A stretch of 39,509 nucleotides of DNA, from positions 1-39,509 of the forward strand of contig CAMWXG010000006.1 of the NCBI GenBank assembly GCA_947178155.1, in the 5' to 3' direction. This DNA comes from an uncultured Lachnoclostridium sp. GTDB taxonomy: Bacteria > Bacillota > Clostridia > Lachnospirales > Lachnospiraceae. A model generated the notes under the pieces. The model was given only the letters and a program-made list of their open reading frames with translations. It ran no database searches and was not told the DNA's origin. Position numbers and translations under genes: made by a program. Positions 28,666 through 37,630 of the stretch are shown in pieces (within the stretch, counting starts at the first letter, position 1; each line of letters begins with the position of its first letter).

Positions 28666-29145
28666 ATGAAAACAGCAGTTTTTCCCGGAAGTTTTGATCC
28701 TGTTACAATAGGTCATATGGATTTGATAAAAAGGGCAGCAGTAATTGCTGACAGGCTTATAATAGGTGTTCTTGTAAACAGCAGCAAGACACCACTGTGT
28801 TCTGTAGATGAAAGAGTTGATATGCTTAAAAAGCTTACTGATAATATAAATAATGTTGAGGTTATGTCATTTGATGGTTTGTTAGTTGATTTTGTAGATA
28901 AGACAGGAGCGCAGATGGTTATAAGAGGCATCAGGAGTTCAGCAGATTTTGAATATGAACTGCCTCTTGCGCAGGCAAATTATAAACTTAATTGTAGTGC
29001 AGATACGGTTTTTTTAGCAACACTGCCAGAGTATTCATATATAAGCTCAAGTGCAGTTAAGGAATTGATACGTTATAAAGGGGATATAAAAGACATAGTG
29101 CCAGATGTTGTCTATCAGTTCTTAAATGCAAGATTTTATTTATAA
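28666..29145 (+). CDS. coaD: Phosphopantetheine adenylyltransferase
   Basis: AVFPGSFDPVTIGHMDLIKRA; VIRGIRSSADFEYELPLAQANYKL; YSYISSSAVKEL. Confidence 0.97.
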   Translation: MKTAVFPGSFDPVTIGHMDLIKRAAVIADRLIIGVLVNSSKTPLCSVDERVDMLKKLTDNINNVEVMSFDGLLVDFVDKTGAQMVIRGIRSSADFEYELPLAQANYKLNCSADTVFLATLPEYSYISSSAVKELIRYKGDIKDIVPDVVYQFLNARFYL

Positions 29146-29167
29146 CAATAGAGGATAATATATTTGT

Positions 29168-29821
29168 ATGACAGATAGGAGAGTACATATGCAGGATAGT
29201 GGTATGCAGGTTAGTAGAATTGAGCAGAAAATTGAAGATATTTATGCATTTGTAGAGAGCTGTAAGATGCAGCCTTTGTCAACGACTAAAGTAGTAGTTC
29301 CTAAGAATGAATTATATGATTTGCTGGATGATTTGCGCAGAGACATGCCTGAGGAAATCAGGCGTTATCAAAAAATACTAAGTCAAAGGGATGCAATACT
29401 TGAAGATGCAGAAAATAAGGCCAATACAATTCTTCTTGACGCAAGAGAACAATACAAAGGTATGGTTGAAGAGCACAGTATAATGCAGCAGGCATCACAG
29501 CAGGCCGCGCTTATGGTGCAGCAGGCTAAGGAGCAGGCAGAAGAGATTATTGCATCAGCACAAAGACAGGCATTGGAGATAGGAAACAGCGCTATTGAAT
29601 ATACTAATGAAATGCTTACTATGGCTGAAAAGGTTATTACAGATGCAGGAGAAAGTGTAATTAACAATTCTAATGCTTTAGCAACAGCTCTTAGCGGGCA
29701 TCTTGATATAATAAGAAAAAATAAGGCAGAACTCATTCCAACAGGAGCCACAGATGTGACAGCGCAGGAATATGAACCACAGGATAATCCTGAGGTAGAA
29801 GTGCCTAAAGATATTCAATAG
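29168..29821 (+). CDS. Coiled-coil protein, DivIVA-like / V-ATPase subunit H-like
   Basis: Central heptad-rich AENKANTILLDAREQYK...QQAKEQAEEIIASAQRQALEIG; ATG 29189 (RBS aggaga) is a credible alternative start. Confidence 0.65.
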   Translation: MTDRRVHMQDSGMQVSRIEQKIEDIYAFVESCKMQPLSTTKVVVPKNELYDLLDDLRRDMPEEIRRYQKILSQRDAILEDAENKANTILLDAREQYKGMVEEHSIMQQASQQAALMVQQAKEQAEEIIASAQRQALEIGNSAIEYTNEMLTMAEKVITDAGESVINNSNALATALSGHLDIIRKNKAELIPTGATDVTAQEYEPQDNPEVEVPKDIQ

Positions 29822-29832
29822 GAGGCCGGATT

Positions 29833-30252
29833 ATGAATACGAAAAACGATGTTGAAGTTATTATAAATGGAAAGCAGTATACATTAAGCGGATATGAAAG
29901 CAATGAATATATGCAGAAAATAGCTTCACATATCAATGATAAATTTGTCCGGTTTAGGGAACAGGAAGGCTATAATAAACTTGATGCGGATATGAAAGGT
30001 ATACTTCTTGCTATAAACTTGTGTGATGATTACTATAAAGCAAGGAAGACTGCAGATGATCTGCGTGCTGAAAATGAAGACATGGAAAAAGAAATATTTA
30101 ATATGAAGCATGATATTATATCAATGAAAGCTGAGATTGAGGCACTTGAGTCTAAGCTTGCAACACTGGCAAAGCAGAAAGAAGAGGCAGACCATAAGAT
30201 TATACGTCTTGAAACAGAGCTTGGTAAAAGCAATGAAGAGTATTTTGTATAA
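29833..30252 (+). CDS. zapA: Cell division protein ZapA
   Basis: NDVEVIINGKQYTLSGYESNEYMQKIASHINDKF then coiled coil; RBS ggagg. Confidence 0.85.
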   Translation: MNTKNDVEVIINGKQYTLSGYESNEYMQKIASHINDKFVRFREQEGYNKLDADMKGILLAINLCDDYYKARKTADDLRAENEDMEKEIFNMKHDIISMKAEIEALESKLATLAKQKEEADHKIIRLETELGKSNEEYFV

Positions 30253-30305
30253 GTAAAGTATGGAAGCTGAATTGTAACTTAAGTATTAATAAAAGGCATT
30301 ATAAG

Positions 30306-30332
30306 GCGTAGCGTGGTGGCGTTACGCTTTTT
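30306..30332 (+). terminator. Intrinsic terminator between zapA and the U32 peptidase gene
   Basis: GCGTAGCG-tggtgg-CGTTACGC-TTTTT, 8-bp stem with one G.U. Confidence 0.75.
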
Positions 30333-30357
30333 ACGCATTTTGCGGGAGGTATATGTT

Positions 30358-32817
30358 TTGAACAAAATTTTTAAGGGGTATCCGGAGGTGCTTTCACCTG
30401 CTGGTTCAGTGGAAAGTCTTCATGCAGCGGTAAATGCCGGATGTGACGCCGTTTATATAGGAGGCGGCAGGTTTGGAGCGAGAGCATATGCTGACAATCC
30501 TGAGTATGATAAGCTTATTGAGGCAATTAATTTTTGTCATATGCATGGTGTAAGAGTTTACATGACTGTCAATACTCTGCTTAAGGATAATGAAATAGAG
30601 CAGGAATTATATAATTATATTAGTCCATATTATGAAGCTGGCATTGATGCTGTGATTGTTCAAGATACAGGTGTAATGAAGAAAATGCATGAATGGTTTC
30701 CAGACCTAAATCTTCATGCCAGTACGCAAATGACATTGACTATGGGCAAAAGTACACAGGTTCTTGAAAAATATGGTATTACAAGGATTGTACCTGCAAG
30801 AGAGCTTACACTTGAAGAACTTAAGCAGATGAGAATGGATACCAATGCAGAGATTGAGGTATTTGTGCATGGAGCATTGTGTTACTGCTATTCAGGACAG
30901 TGTCTTTTTAGCAGTATGTCAGGAAATAGAAGCGGCAATAGGGGAAGATGTGCTCAGCCATGTCGTCTGCCATATATGTATAAACAGCAGGGGAATTTAA
31001 ATGAAAGTTATATTTTAAGTCTTAAAGAGCTGTGCAATCTATTTTATATTGGGGAGCTTGCTGACGCGGGAATCTCATCCTTTAAGATAGAGGGGCGTAT
31101 GAAAAGACCTGAATATACAGCATTTGTAACTTCTATTTATAGAAAATATACAGATTTATATATAAAATATGGCAAGGAAGGATATTATTCATATATTGCA
31201 GATAATAGAAGTGAATTTGAGGCAGATATAGAAGCTATGGCAGAGCTTTATAATAGAGAAGGCTTTACGTCTGGTTATCTTAAAAACGATTTGGATAACA
31301 TGCTTTCCTCAATACGTCCAAAGCATGGTGGGATATTAGTTGGAAAGGTTTTATCAGTTGGAAATGGTTCATTAAAATATAAACTTTTGAAAGATGTAAG
31401 TGCACAAGATGTCGTAGAATTTCGGGATATATACATGAAGCCGGAATATGAATATACACTTGGTATTGATATAAAAAAGGGTGAAACAGTTAATGCTAAG
31501 TATAAGAAGGGAAGTATAATTCATAAAGGTGATGAGGTATATCGAACCAAAAATGCTGCACTTATAGAGGAAATAAGAAAAAAATATATTGCAGAGGATA
31601 AGAAAATCCTTATAGAGGGTGAATTTAGCGCGGTATGTGGTGAAAAAGCAACGCTTAGTGTCTGGTATAGTGCAGACAATATCAGATTAAATTTTGATAG
31701 TAAATTAAAAGTAACAGCATATGGTGATATATGTGAAAGAGCAGATAAACGTCCTGTTGATGAAAAGTCTGTTTTAAAAAGCATTTCACAGACAGGCGGC
31801 ACTGATTTTGTATTTAAAAATCTTGATATTAATATAGAAGGCAATATTTTTCTTCCTGTAAGTATGCTTAAAAATATGCGTCGTACTGCGCTTGATATGC
31901 TTAGAGAAAAAATACTTAATATATATAGAAGAAAACAAGTCGGTGCTAAAAGCAGTATAAACATTGACAGATTATCAGCTTTAGATGACCATAGAATAAG
32001 TACAGATGTAGTATATAAAGCGGGTATTATGACTATGCAGCAGTTAAGTGCAGTGGTTAAATGTGACAGGATTAGCGAAATATATATAAAAACTGAACTT
32101 ATGGATGATGATGAAATTAAGCTGGCATATCGGCTTGTTAAAGATAGTGGCAGGAAATGCTGTATTGTACTGCCTCATATATTTAGAAAGAAACAATGGG
32201 ACAATTATGAAGCAATGGCATCTGATAATGAAAGTATGCTTAATTTGAAATGGGACAGATATATTATAAGGAATTTTGAAGAATATGCGTTTTTATGTAA
32301 TGTCTTAAAAAAATCAAAGGATAATATAGTTACTGATTCAGGAATGTATATTATGAATAGAAGCGCTTATGATTTTTGGAAAGATGAGCAGGTTAAAAGG
32401 CATACAATACCATTTGAACTTACGGCTTCAGAGATTAAGTGTTTGGCGGCATATGAGGGAATGGAGGCTGTGTTATACAGTTTAGTCCCGCTTATGGTAT
32501 CTGCACAGTGTATAAAGCGGCATTTTTCAGACTGTAACAGTAATGATTGTAAAATTAGTACAAAAAGTAAGACTTTATTTTCAGATAATAAGGATAATAA
32601 GTTTATTGCAGTCAATTATTGTAAATACTGTTATAATACAATTTATCATAGTGAGCCATTATATTTGGCAGAGTTTGAAAATGAAATGTATGATATGGGG
32701 ATAAGGGAATTTCGTTATGATTTTACTGTAGAAGATAAAGAAGATACAACAGATGTCCTTTTTGGCAGGTGCAGCAAAAAGACGAGGAAAGGACACTATT
32801 TACATGAAATATTGTAA
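30358..32817 (+). CDS. U32-family peptidase
   Basis: PEVLSPAGSVESLHAAVNAGCDAVYIGGGRFGARA; VFVHGALCYCYSGQCLFSSMSGNRSGNRGRCAQPCR; KIEGRMKRPEY; TTG 30358 after cgggagg. Confidence 0.95.
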   Translation: MNKIFKGYPEVLSPAGSVESLHAAVNAGCDAVYIGGGRFGARAYADNPEYDKLIEAINFCHMHGVRVYMTVNTLLKDNEIEQELYNYISPYYEAGIDAVIVQDTGVMKKMHEWFPDLNLHASTQMTLTMGKSTQVLEKYGITRIVPARELTLEELKQMRMDTNAEIEVFVHGALCYCYSGQCLFSSMSGNRSGNRGRCAQPCRLPYMYKQQGNLNESYILSLKELCNLFYIGELADAGISSFKIEGRMKRPEYTAFVTSIYRKYTDLYIKYGKEGYYSYIADNRSEFEADIEAMAELYNREGFTSGYLKNDLDNMLSSIRPKHGGILVGKVLSVGNGSLKYKLLKDVSAQDVVEFRDIYMKPEYEYTLGIDIKKGETVNAKYKKGSIIHKGDEVYRTKNAALIEEIRKKYIAEDKKILIEGEFSAVCGEKATLSVWYSADNIRLNFDSKLKVTAYGDICERADKRPVDEKSVLKSISQTGGTDFVFKNLDINIEGNIFLPVSMLKNMRRTALDMLREKILNIYRRKQVGAKSSINIDRLSALDDHRISTDVVYKAGIMTMQQLSAVVKCDRISEIYIKTELMDDDEIKLAYRLVKDSGRKCCIVLPHIFRKKQWDNYEAMASDNESMLNLKWDRYIIRNFEEYAFLCNVLKKSKDNIVTDSGMYIMNRSAYDFWKDEQVKRHTIPFELTASEIKCLAAYEGMEAVLYSLVPLMVSAQCIKRHFSDCNSNDCKISTKSKTLFSDNKDNKFIAVNYCKYCYNTIYHSEPLYLAEFENEMYDMGIREFRYDFTVEDKEDTTDVLFGRCSKKTRKGHYLHEIL

Positions 32818-32828
32818 TGGAGGTTTAA

Positions 32829-34304
32829 ATGGACAAGCAGAAAGCAGCAGAAAAATTAATAAGTATATTTGGAGATATGAATATAATAGGAGTAGTTCAT
32901 TCTATTGCTGTAGAAATATCTAAATATATAATTATAATACTGTTTGCTGTCTATACATGGCATTGTTTTTCTGTATTTCTTAACAGCATCGAAAGTAAGG
33001 AAAAGATATACAGACGGCAGAAGAGTATTATGTATAGTATACATTTTATATGTTCACTTACATTATACTTAAACAGCCTTGATGTAAAAATAATTGTGTA
33101 TTATGTGATACAGCTTGCATTTCTTATTTTTGCAGGAAGAGCATATCCTTTTGTATATAAGGGAATGTCAAAAATGATACTTAATAATATGCTTATGCTT
33201 TTAACTATTGGTTTTATTATGATAGAAAGGCTTAATCAAAGTTATGTAATAAAGCAAATGATATTTGCTGGGGCAATATGCTTTGTTGGGCTGTTTATAC
33301 CTATTATTATAGAGAAATTTGCATATTTTGACAGGCTTGGTTTTTTATATGCCATTGTTGGCATACTAATGCTTGCATTAGTATTTGTAATAGGTCGGGA
33401 AAAATATGGTGCTAAAAACTGGATAATAATAGGTGGATTTGCAATGCAGCCCTCAGAGTTTGTAAAAATTGTATTTGTATTTTTTTCAGCAGCCCTTTTT
33501 GCAAAATCAACAAGATTTTTAAATGTGGTAAAAGTGACAATATTTGCGGCTGCTCATGTACTCATACTTGTAGCTGAGAAAGATTTGGGCGCTGCACTTA
33601 TATTTTATATAACATATTTATTTATACTATATGCAGCAAGTGGAAATTCTTTATATCTTGGAGCCGGTATTGGTGCAGGGGTAATAGCATCTGTTGCTGC
33701 TTACCAGATATTTACACATGTGCAGACAAGGGTAATTGCATGGCGGGATCCATGGAGTCATATAGATACGGCAGGATATCAGGTGGCGCACTCACTTTTT
33801 GCAATAGGTACAGGCGGCTGGTTTGGAATGGGGCTTGGAGAAGGAACACCTAAAGTAATCCCGGTTTCTGAGAGTGATTTTATATTTTCTGCAATATGTG
33901 AAGAGCTTGGAGCATTTTTTGGAATATGTTTGATTTTAGTTGAAATAAGCTGCTTTATTATGTTTATAAATATATCACTTAAGATGCAGCGCAGATTTTA
34001 TAAACTTACGGCATTTGGACTTAGTATAGAGTATATTTTTCAGGTGTTTTTAACTATAGGTGGGGTGACAAAATTCATACCATCTACAGGTGTTACACTT
34101 CCGCTTGTAAGCTATGGTGGAAGTTCCATAATAAGTACAGTGATTTTATTTAGTATTATTCAGGGCATGTATGTTATCAATGGTAATAAAGATATTTCGA
34201 GGAGTATTTCAAAAAATATGGTAAGTCCCAGAGAGGAGCAGTATGCAAAGGCTACAGACAGGAAGAGAAAAAATAATGAAGTTAAGCGCAGGCGAAGGGC
34301 ATGA
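32829..34304 (+). CDS. FtsW/RodA/SpoVE-family cell-cycle (SEDS) protein
   Basis: GAKNWIIIGGFAMQPSEFVKI; LVAEKDLGAALIFY; VTLPLVSYGGSSIIS; RBS ggagg. Confidence 0.93.
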   Translation: MDKQKAAEKLISIFGDMNIIGVVHSIAVEISKYIIIILFAVYTWHCFSVFLNSIESKEKIYRRQKSIMYSIHFICSLTLYLNSLDVKIIVYYVIQLAFLIFAGRAYPFVYKGMSKMILNNMLMLLTIGFIMIERLNQSYVIKQMIFAGAICFVGLFIPIIIEKFAYFDRLGFLYAIVGILMLALVFVIGREKYGAKNWIIIGGFAMQPSEFVKIVFVFFSAALFAKSTRFLNVVKVTIFAAAHVLILVAEKDLGAALIFYITYLFILYAASGNSLYLGAGIGAGVIASVAAYQIFTHVQTRVIAWRDPWSHIDTAGYQVAHSLFAIGTGGWFGMGLGEGTPKVIPVSESDFIFSAICEELGAFFGICLILVEISCFIMFINISLKMQRRFYKLTAFGLSIEYIFQVFLTIGGVTKFIPSTGVTLPLVSYGGSSIISTVILFSIIQGMYVINGNKDISRSISKNMVSPREEQYAKATDRKRKNNEVKRRRRA

Positions 34305-35769
34305 GACAGGTAAAGGGAGGCAGTCTGCAGTTCGCAGCAGGTTTAAGGCATCAGATGATTCTATACAAGGTAATAAACAGATACTTAAAGTTACGTATGC
34401 TGTTGTAATTATATTTCTCTGCATGGTAGGATACCTTGTCAATTTTATGGTAAGTGACAGTGAAGAGATTATTAATAATCCATATAATAAAAGAAGAGAT
34501 ATTCTTGCAGAAAAGGTGGTACGAGGAAATATTTATTCTGCGGATGGAAAGGTGCTTGCCAAGACAATTACAGGAGATGATGGTGAGGATAAGAGGGTGT
34601 ATCCTTATGATAATACTTTCTGTCATGTTATCGGACGTATTACTAATAGTATGACAGGGGTTGAAAGAGAGCAGTGTTATCCGCTTCTTACATCACATTC
34701 AAATCCGCTTAAGAAATTAGCTAATACATTTAAGGGAGATAAGAGTCAGGGAGATAACGTATATACAACGCTTGATGCAAATTTGCAGCAGATTGCTTAC
34801 AAGGCACTTGGAAACTATAAAGGGGCAGTAGTGGCACTAGAACCGGATACCGGAAAGATACTTGCAATGGTGTCAAAACCTGATTATAACCCCAATACTG
34901 TTGATAATGACTGGGACAGGCTTGTGGAGGATGAAGAAGATAACTCTGCCCTTTTAAACAGAGCAACACAGGGACTTTATCCACCGGGTTCTACATTTAA
35001 GGTTATGACTGCAATAGAATATATTCTGGAAAATCCTTCATCTTATAATAGTTATTCGTATAAGTGCAAAGGTTCTGATTCTTTTGAAGGAAATGTTATT
35101 AATTGTTATGGAAAAGAAAAGCATGGAGAGTTAAATTTAAGCAAATCACTGGCAAAATCATGTAATGCTTCATTTGCAGAAATAGGTATGGAGCTTAATG
35201 TAAATTCTTTTAAGAAGCTTTGTGAAAAGTTTATGTTTAATAAACAGCTTCCAGTTAAATTTGAATATAAGAAAAGCCGATTTGAACTTGATAAAAAGTC
35301 AGACGCAGGCGAGCTTGTCCAGACAGTTATAGGTCAGGGAAAGACAATGATAACTCCAATGCAGAATGCAATGATAGCTGCAACTATAGCAAATGGCGGA
35401 GAAATGATGATACCATATGTTGTAGACCACACTGAAAATTACGCAGGACAGACTGTAAAAAGCTATGATCCTGTGTCAAATGGTAAAATCATAGAAGAAG
35501 ATGTAGCTGCTGTTATAGAAAAATTTATGAAAGAGGTTATAAATGATGGAACAGGTGCATCACTTTCAACATTATCTTATAAGGTAGCAGGAAAGACAGG
35601 TTCGGCAGAATTTGATTCAGAGGGAACATCACATGCATGGTTTATAGGGTATGCGCCAGCTAAAAATCCAAAGATTGCAGTAAGTATAGTAGTAGAGGGT
35701 GCAGGAACAGGAAGCCAGTATGCAGTTCCTATAGCAAAAGAGATGTTTAGACAATATTTGGGAGAATAG
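34276..35769 (+). CDS. Penicillin-binding protein, transpeptidase (PbpA/FtsI-like)
   Basis: Single TM; PPGSTFKVMTAIEYI (SxxK), SCNAS (SxN), KTGSAE (KTG); overlaps 3' end of the SEDS gene. Confidence 0.93.
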   Translation: MKLSAGEGHETGKGRQSAVRSRFKASDDSIQGNKQILKVTYAVVIIFLCMVGYLVNFMVSDSEEIINNPYNKRRDILAEKVVRGNIYSADGKVLAKTITGDDGEDKRVYPYDNTFCHVIGRITNSMTGVEREQCYPLLTSHSNPLKKLANTFKGDKSQGDNVYTTLDANLQQIAYKALGNYKGAVVALEPDTGKILAMVSKPDYNPNTVDNDWDRLVEDEEDNSALLNRATQGLYPPGSTFKVMTAIEYILENPSSYNSYSYKCKGSDSFEGNVINCYGKEKHGELNLSKSLAKSCNASFAEIGMELNVNSFKKLCEKFMFNKQLPVKFEYKKSRFELDKKSDAGELVQTVIGQGKTMITPMQNAMIAATIANGGEMMIPYVVDHTENYAGQTVKSYDPVSNGKIIEEDVAAVIEKFMKEVINDGTGASLSTLSYKVAGKTGSAEFDSEGTSHAWFIGYAPAKNPKIAVSIVVEGAGTGSQYAVPIAKEMFRQYLGE

Positions 35770-35771
35770 TG

Positions 35772-35858
35772 ATGCAATTGCTATTATTCACAGCTCAGCC
35801 TGAAAAATACAATTTCTTATATTGCAAGCTTGCCTGCATATATGAGGTAATTGAATAA
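35772..35858 (+). CDS. Possible 28-aa small ORF
   Basis: MQLLLFTAQPEKYNFLYCKLACIYEVIE, GGGAGA 6 nt upstream, immediately after PBP stop; short enough to be chance. Confidence 0.2.
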   Translation: MQLLLFTAQPEKYNFLYCKLACIYEVIE

Positions 35859-35879
35859 TTTTTTATGTGAAACAATTAA

Positions 35880-35908
35880 TTGCATTTAATTCAAAAAAGA
35901 GGTATACT
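35880..35908 (+). promoter_or_regulatory. Putative promoter of the NUDIX gene
   Basis: TTGCAT-17 bp-TATACT. Confidence 0.55.
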
Positions 35909-35945
35909 ATTAACAATGTGTACACACTGTGCAGGAGGATTTGCA

Positions 35946-36398
35946 ATGATTGAGGCAATTAGTTGTGGCGGTGTGGTGATTTTCAGGGGAAAGATTTTAC
36001 TGCTGTATAAGAATTATAGAAACCGCTATGAAGGCTGGGTTTTACCTAAGGGGACGGTCGAGGAGGGTGAAGAGTATAATGAGACTGCACTTCGGGAAGT
36101 AAAGGAAGAAACCGGTGTATCGGCTAATATAATTAAGTATGTGGGTAAGAGCCAATATAGCTTTAGTACACCAAAAGACACAGTAATAAAAGATGTTCAC
36201 TGGTATCTTATGATGGCGGACAGTTATTATAGTAAACCACAGCGCGAGGAATTTTTTGAAGATTCAGGATATTACAAGTATCATGAAGCTTATCATTTAC
36301 TAAAATTTTCAAATGAAAAACAAATGCTTGAGAAAGCATATGGTGAATATATTGATTTAAAAAAAGGAAATTTATGGGGTAACCGTAAGTATTTTTAG
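35946..36398 (+). CDS. NUDIX hydrolase
   Basis: GWVLPKGTVEEGEEYNETALREVKEETGV Nudix box; ATG 35946 with aggagg. Confidence 0.95.
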   Translation: MIEAISCGGVVIFRGKILLLYKNYRNRYEGWVLPKGTVEEGEEYNETALREVKEETGVSANIIKYVGKSQYSFSTPKDTVIKDVHWYLMMADSYYSKPQREEFFEDSGYYKYHEAYHLLKFSNEKQMLEKAYGEYIDLKKGNLWGNRKYF

Positions 36399-36487
36399 AA
36401 TAAATGTGTGGCGAAAGCGTTTTGTTACTGATAACAAAGTGAGCAATAACAATGAAACAAAAACATTTTGATAAGTTTTCAATTTAC

Positions 36488-36516
36488 TTGACACAAATGA
36501 TTAAAAGATATATAAT
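36488..36516 (+). promoter_or_regulatory. Consensus sigma-A promoter upstream of cheY
   Basis: TTGACA-17 bp-TATAAT, exact consensus hexamers. Confidence 0.85.
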
Positions 36517-36556
36517 TATCTATAAGAGTTGTAGCCGTTACAGGCTGACCAAAGAA

Positions 36557-36596
36557 GAACCGTAGTTTTTCTGTAGGTTCAGATATATTGTGAACC
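36557..36596 (+). promoter_or_regulatory. cheY leader with two mutually exclusive hairpins
   Basis: GAACC (36557-36561), GGTTC (36576-36580), GAACC (36592-36596). Confidence 0.45.
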
Positions 36597-36626
36597 ATAT
36601 ACTAATTTATGCAAGGGAGAATGACC

Positions 36627-36989
36627 ATGGGAAATAATATTTTAATTGTAGATGATGCTGCGTTTATGAGAATGATGGTTAAGGACATTCTTACAAAAGG
36701 TGGTTATAACGTAGTAGGTGAAGCTGAAAATGGAGTGGTTGCAGTTCAGAAATATGGTGAATTAAAGCCTGATCTTGTTACACTCGATATTACTATGCCA
36801 GAGATGGATGGTATTCAAGCACTTAAGAAGATTAAGGAAGTCGATGCCGGAGCAAATGTTATCATGTGTTCTGCTATGGGACAGCAGGCTATGGTTATTG
36901 AAGCTATACAGAATGGGGCAAAGGACTTTATAGTAAAACCTTTCCAGGCTGACCGAGTATTGGAAGCTGTTAAGAAGGTTATAGGCTAA
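36627..36989 (+). CDS. cheY: Single-domain CheY-like response regulator
   Basis: NILIVDDAAFMRMMVKDIL; PDLVTLDITMPEMDG; MCSAMGQQ; FIVKPFQ; ATG 36627 with aaggga. Confidence 0.93.
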   Translation: MGNNILIVDDAAFMRMMVKDILTKGGYNVVGEAENGVVAVQKYGELKPDLVTLDITMPEMDGIQALKKIKEVDAGANVIMCSAMGQQAMVIEAIQNGAKDFIVKPFQADRVLEAVKKVIG

Positions 36990-37025
36990 CTTATTTATTA
37001 CATATTATAATAGGATAATTGTAGC

Positions 37026-37089
37026 AGCTATGACAAGAGGATATAGGACATATATATATGTCCTATATCCTCTTGTTGTAGCTTATTTT
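37026..37089 (+). terminator. Long palindromic terminator downstream of cheY
   Basis: AGCTAtgACAAGAGGATATAGGACATATA / TATATGTCCTATATCCTCTTGTtgTAGCT then TATTTTT. Confidence 0.8.
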
Positions 37090-37142
37090 TACAAATATAA
37101 AAAAGCACAAAACCAAATGATATTTTGATTTTGCGCCTTAAA

Positions 37143-37225
37143 TGCAGGTGGCGGGACTTGAACCCGCACGCTGTCACCAGCAAAAGATTTTGAGTCTTCC
37201 TCGTCTGCCATTCCGACACACCTGC
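37143..37225 (-). tRNA. tRNA-Leu(CAA)
   Basis: rc GCAGGTGTGTCGGAATGGCAGACGAGGAAGACTCAAAATCTTTTGCTGGTGACAGCGTGCGGGTTCAAGTCCCGCCACCTGCA: 7-bp acceptor stem, CTCAAAA loop, variable arm, GGTTCAA T-loop; CCA not encoded. Confidence 0.97.
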
Positions 37226-37264
37226 GTCTACGTATATTGTACTGTAGCTATCACAACAATGACA

Positions 37265-37293
37265 ATCATATCATTTTTAAAGAGTGTTGTCAA
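37265..37293 (-). promoter_or_regulatory. tRNA-Leu promoter
   Basis: rc TTGACA-17 bp-TATGAT. Confidence 0.85.
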
Positions 37294-37311
37294 GAGTCGG
37301 AGAAGAATTTC

Positions 37312-37340
37312 TTGTAATAGTTTAGCAGGAGTGCTATAAT
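37312..37340 (+). promoter_or_regulatory. Promoter of the Rpn-tail/xpaC/telA operon
   Basis: TTGTAA-17 bp-TATAAT with extended -10 (TGC). Confidence 0.75.
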
Positions 37341-37397
37341 TAAAGGATAAAAGAAGGCATACGTATTAGTTTTATGAAGGAAAGGGGTGAAGAGTTA

Positions 37398-37604
37398 ATG
37401 AGTCTTATGTTAGAAGAATGGAATATTGAAGATGTTATAAAGTACAATAGGGAAGATGCAAGAGAAGAGGGTAGAAATGAAGGTATAAAAGATGGCATGG
37501 TTTATGCATATTATGAAATGAACATGCACACTAATGAGATTGCAAAAAAAGTACAACTGACAGAGGAAGAGGTGCTTGAAATCATTAGAAATAAAAATAA
37601 ATGA
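37398..37604 (+). CDS. Small protein resembling the C-terminal tail of Rpn/PD-(D/E)XK transposase-family nucleases
   Basis: EDAREEGRNEGIKDGMVYAYYEMNMHTNEIAKKVQLTEEEVLEIIRNK; no nuclease domain; upstream ATG 37374 also possible. Confidence 0.65.
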   Translation: MSLMLEEWNIEDVIKYNREDAREEGRNEGIKDGMVYAYYEMNMHTNEIAKKVQLTEEEVLEIIRNKNK

Positions 37605-37630
37605 ATTGATAGAAATAAGGATTAGGTAAA

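Noticed and set aside
36421-36438. TTTGTTA-CTGA-TAACAAA hairpin after the NUDIX gene
   Set aside because: Short A/T stem with no T-run; weak evidence for a terminator or operator.
37142-37339. 65-aa + strand ORF
   Set aside because: Overlaps the tRNA-Leu gene and its promoter on the other strand; spurious.
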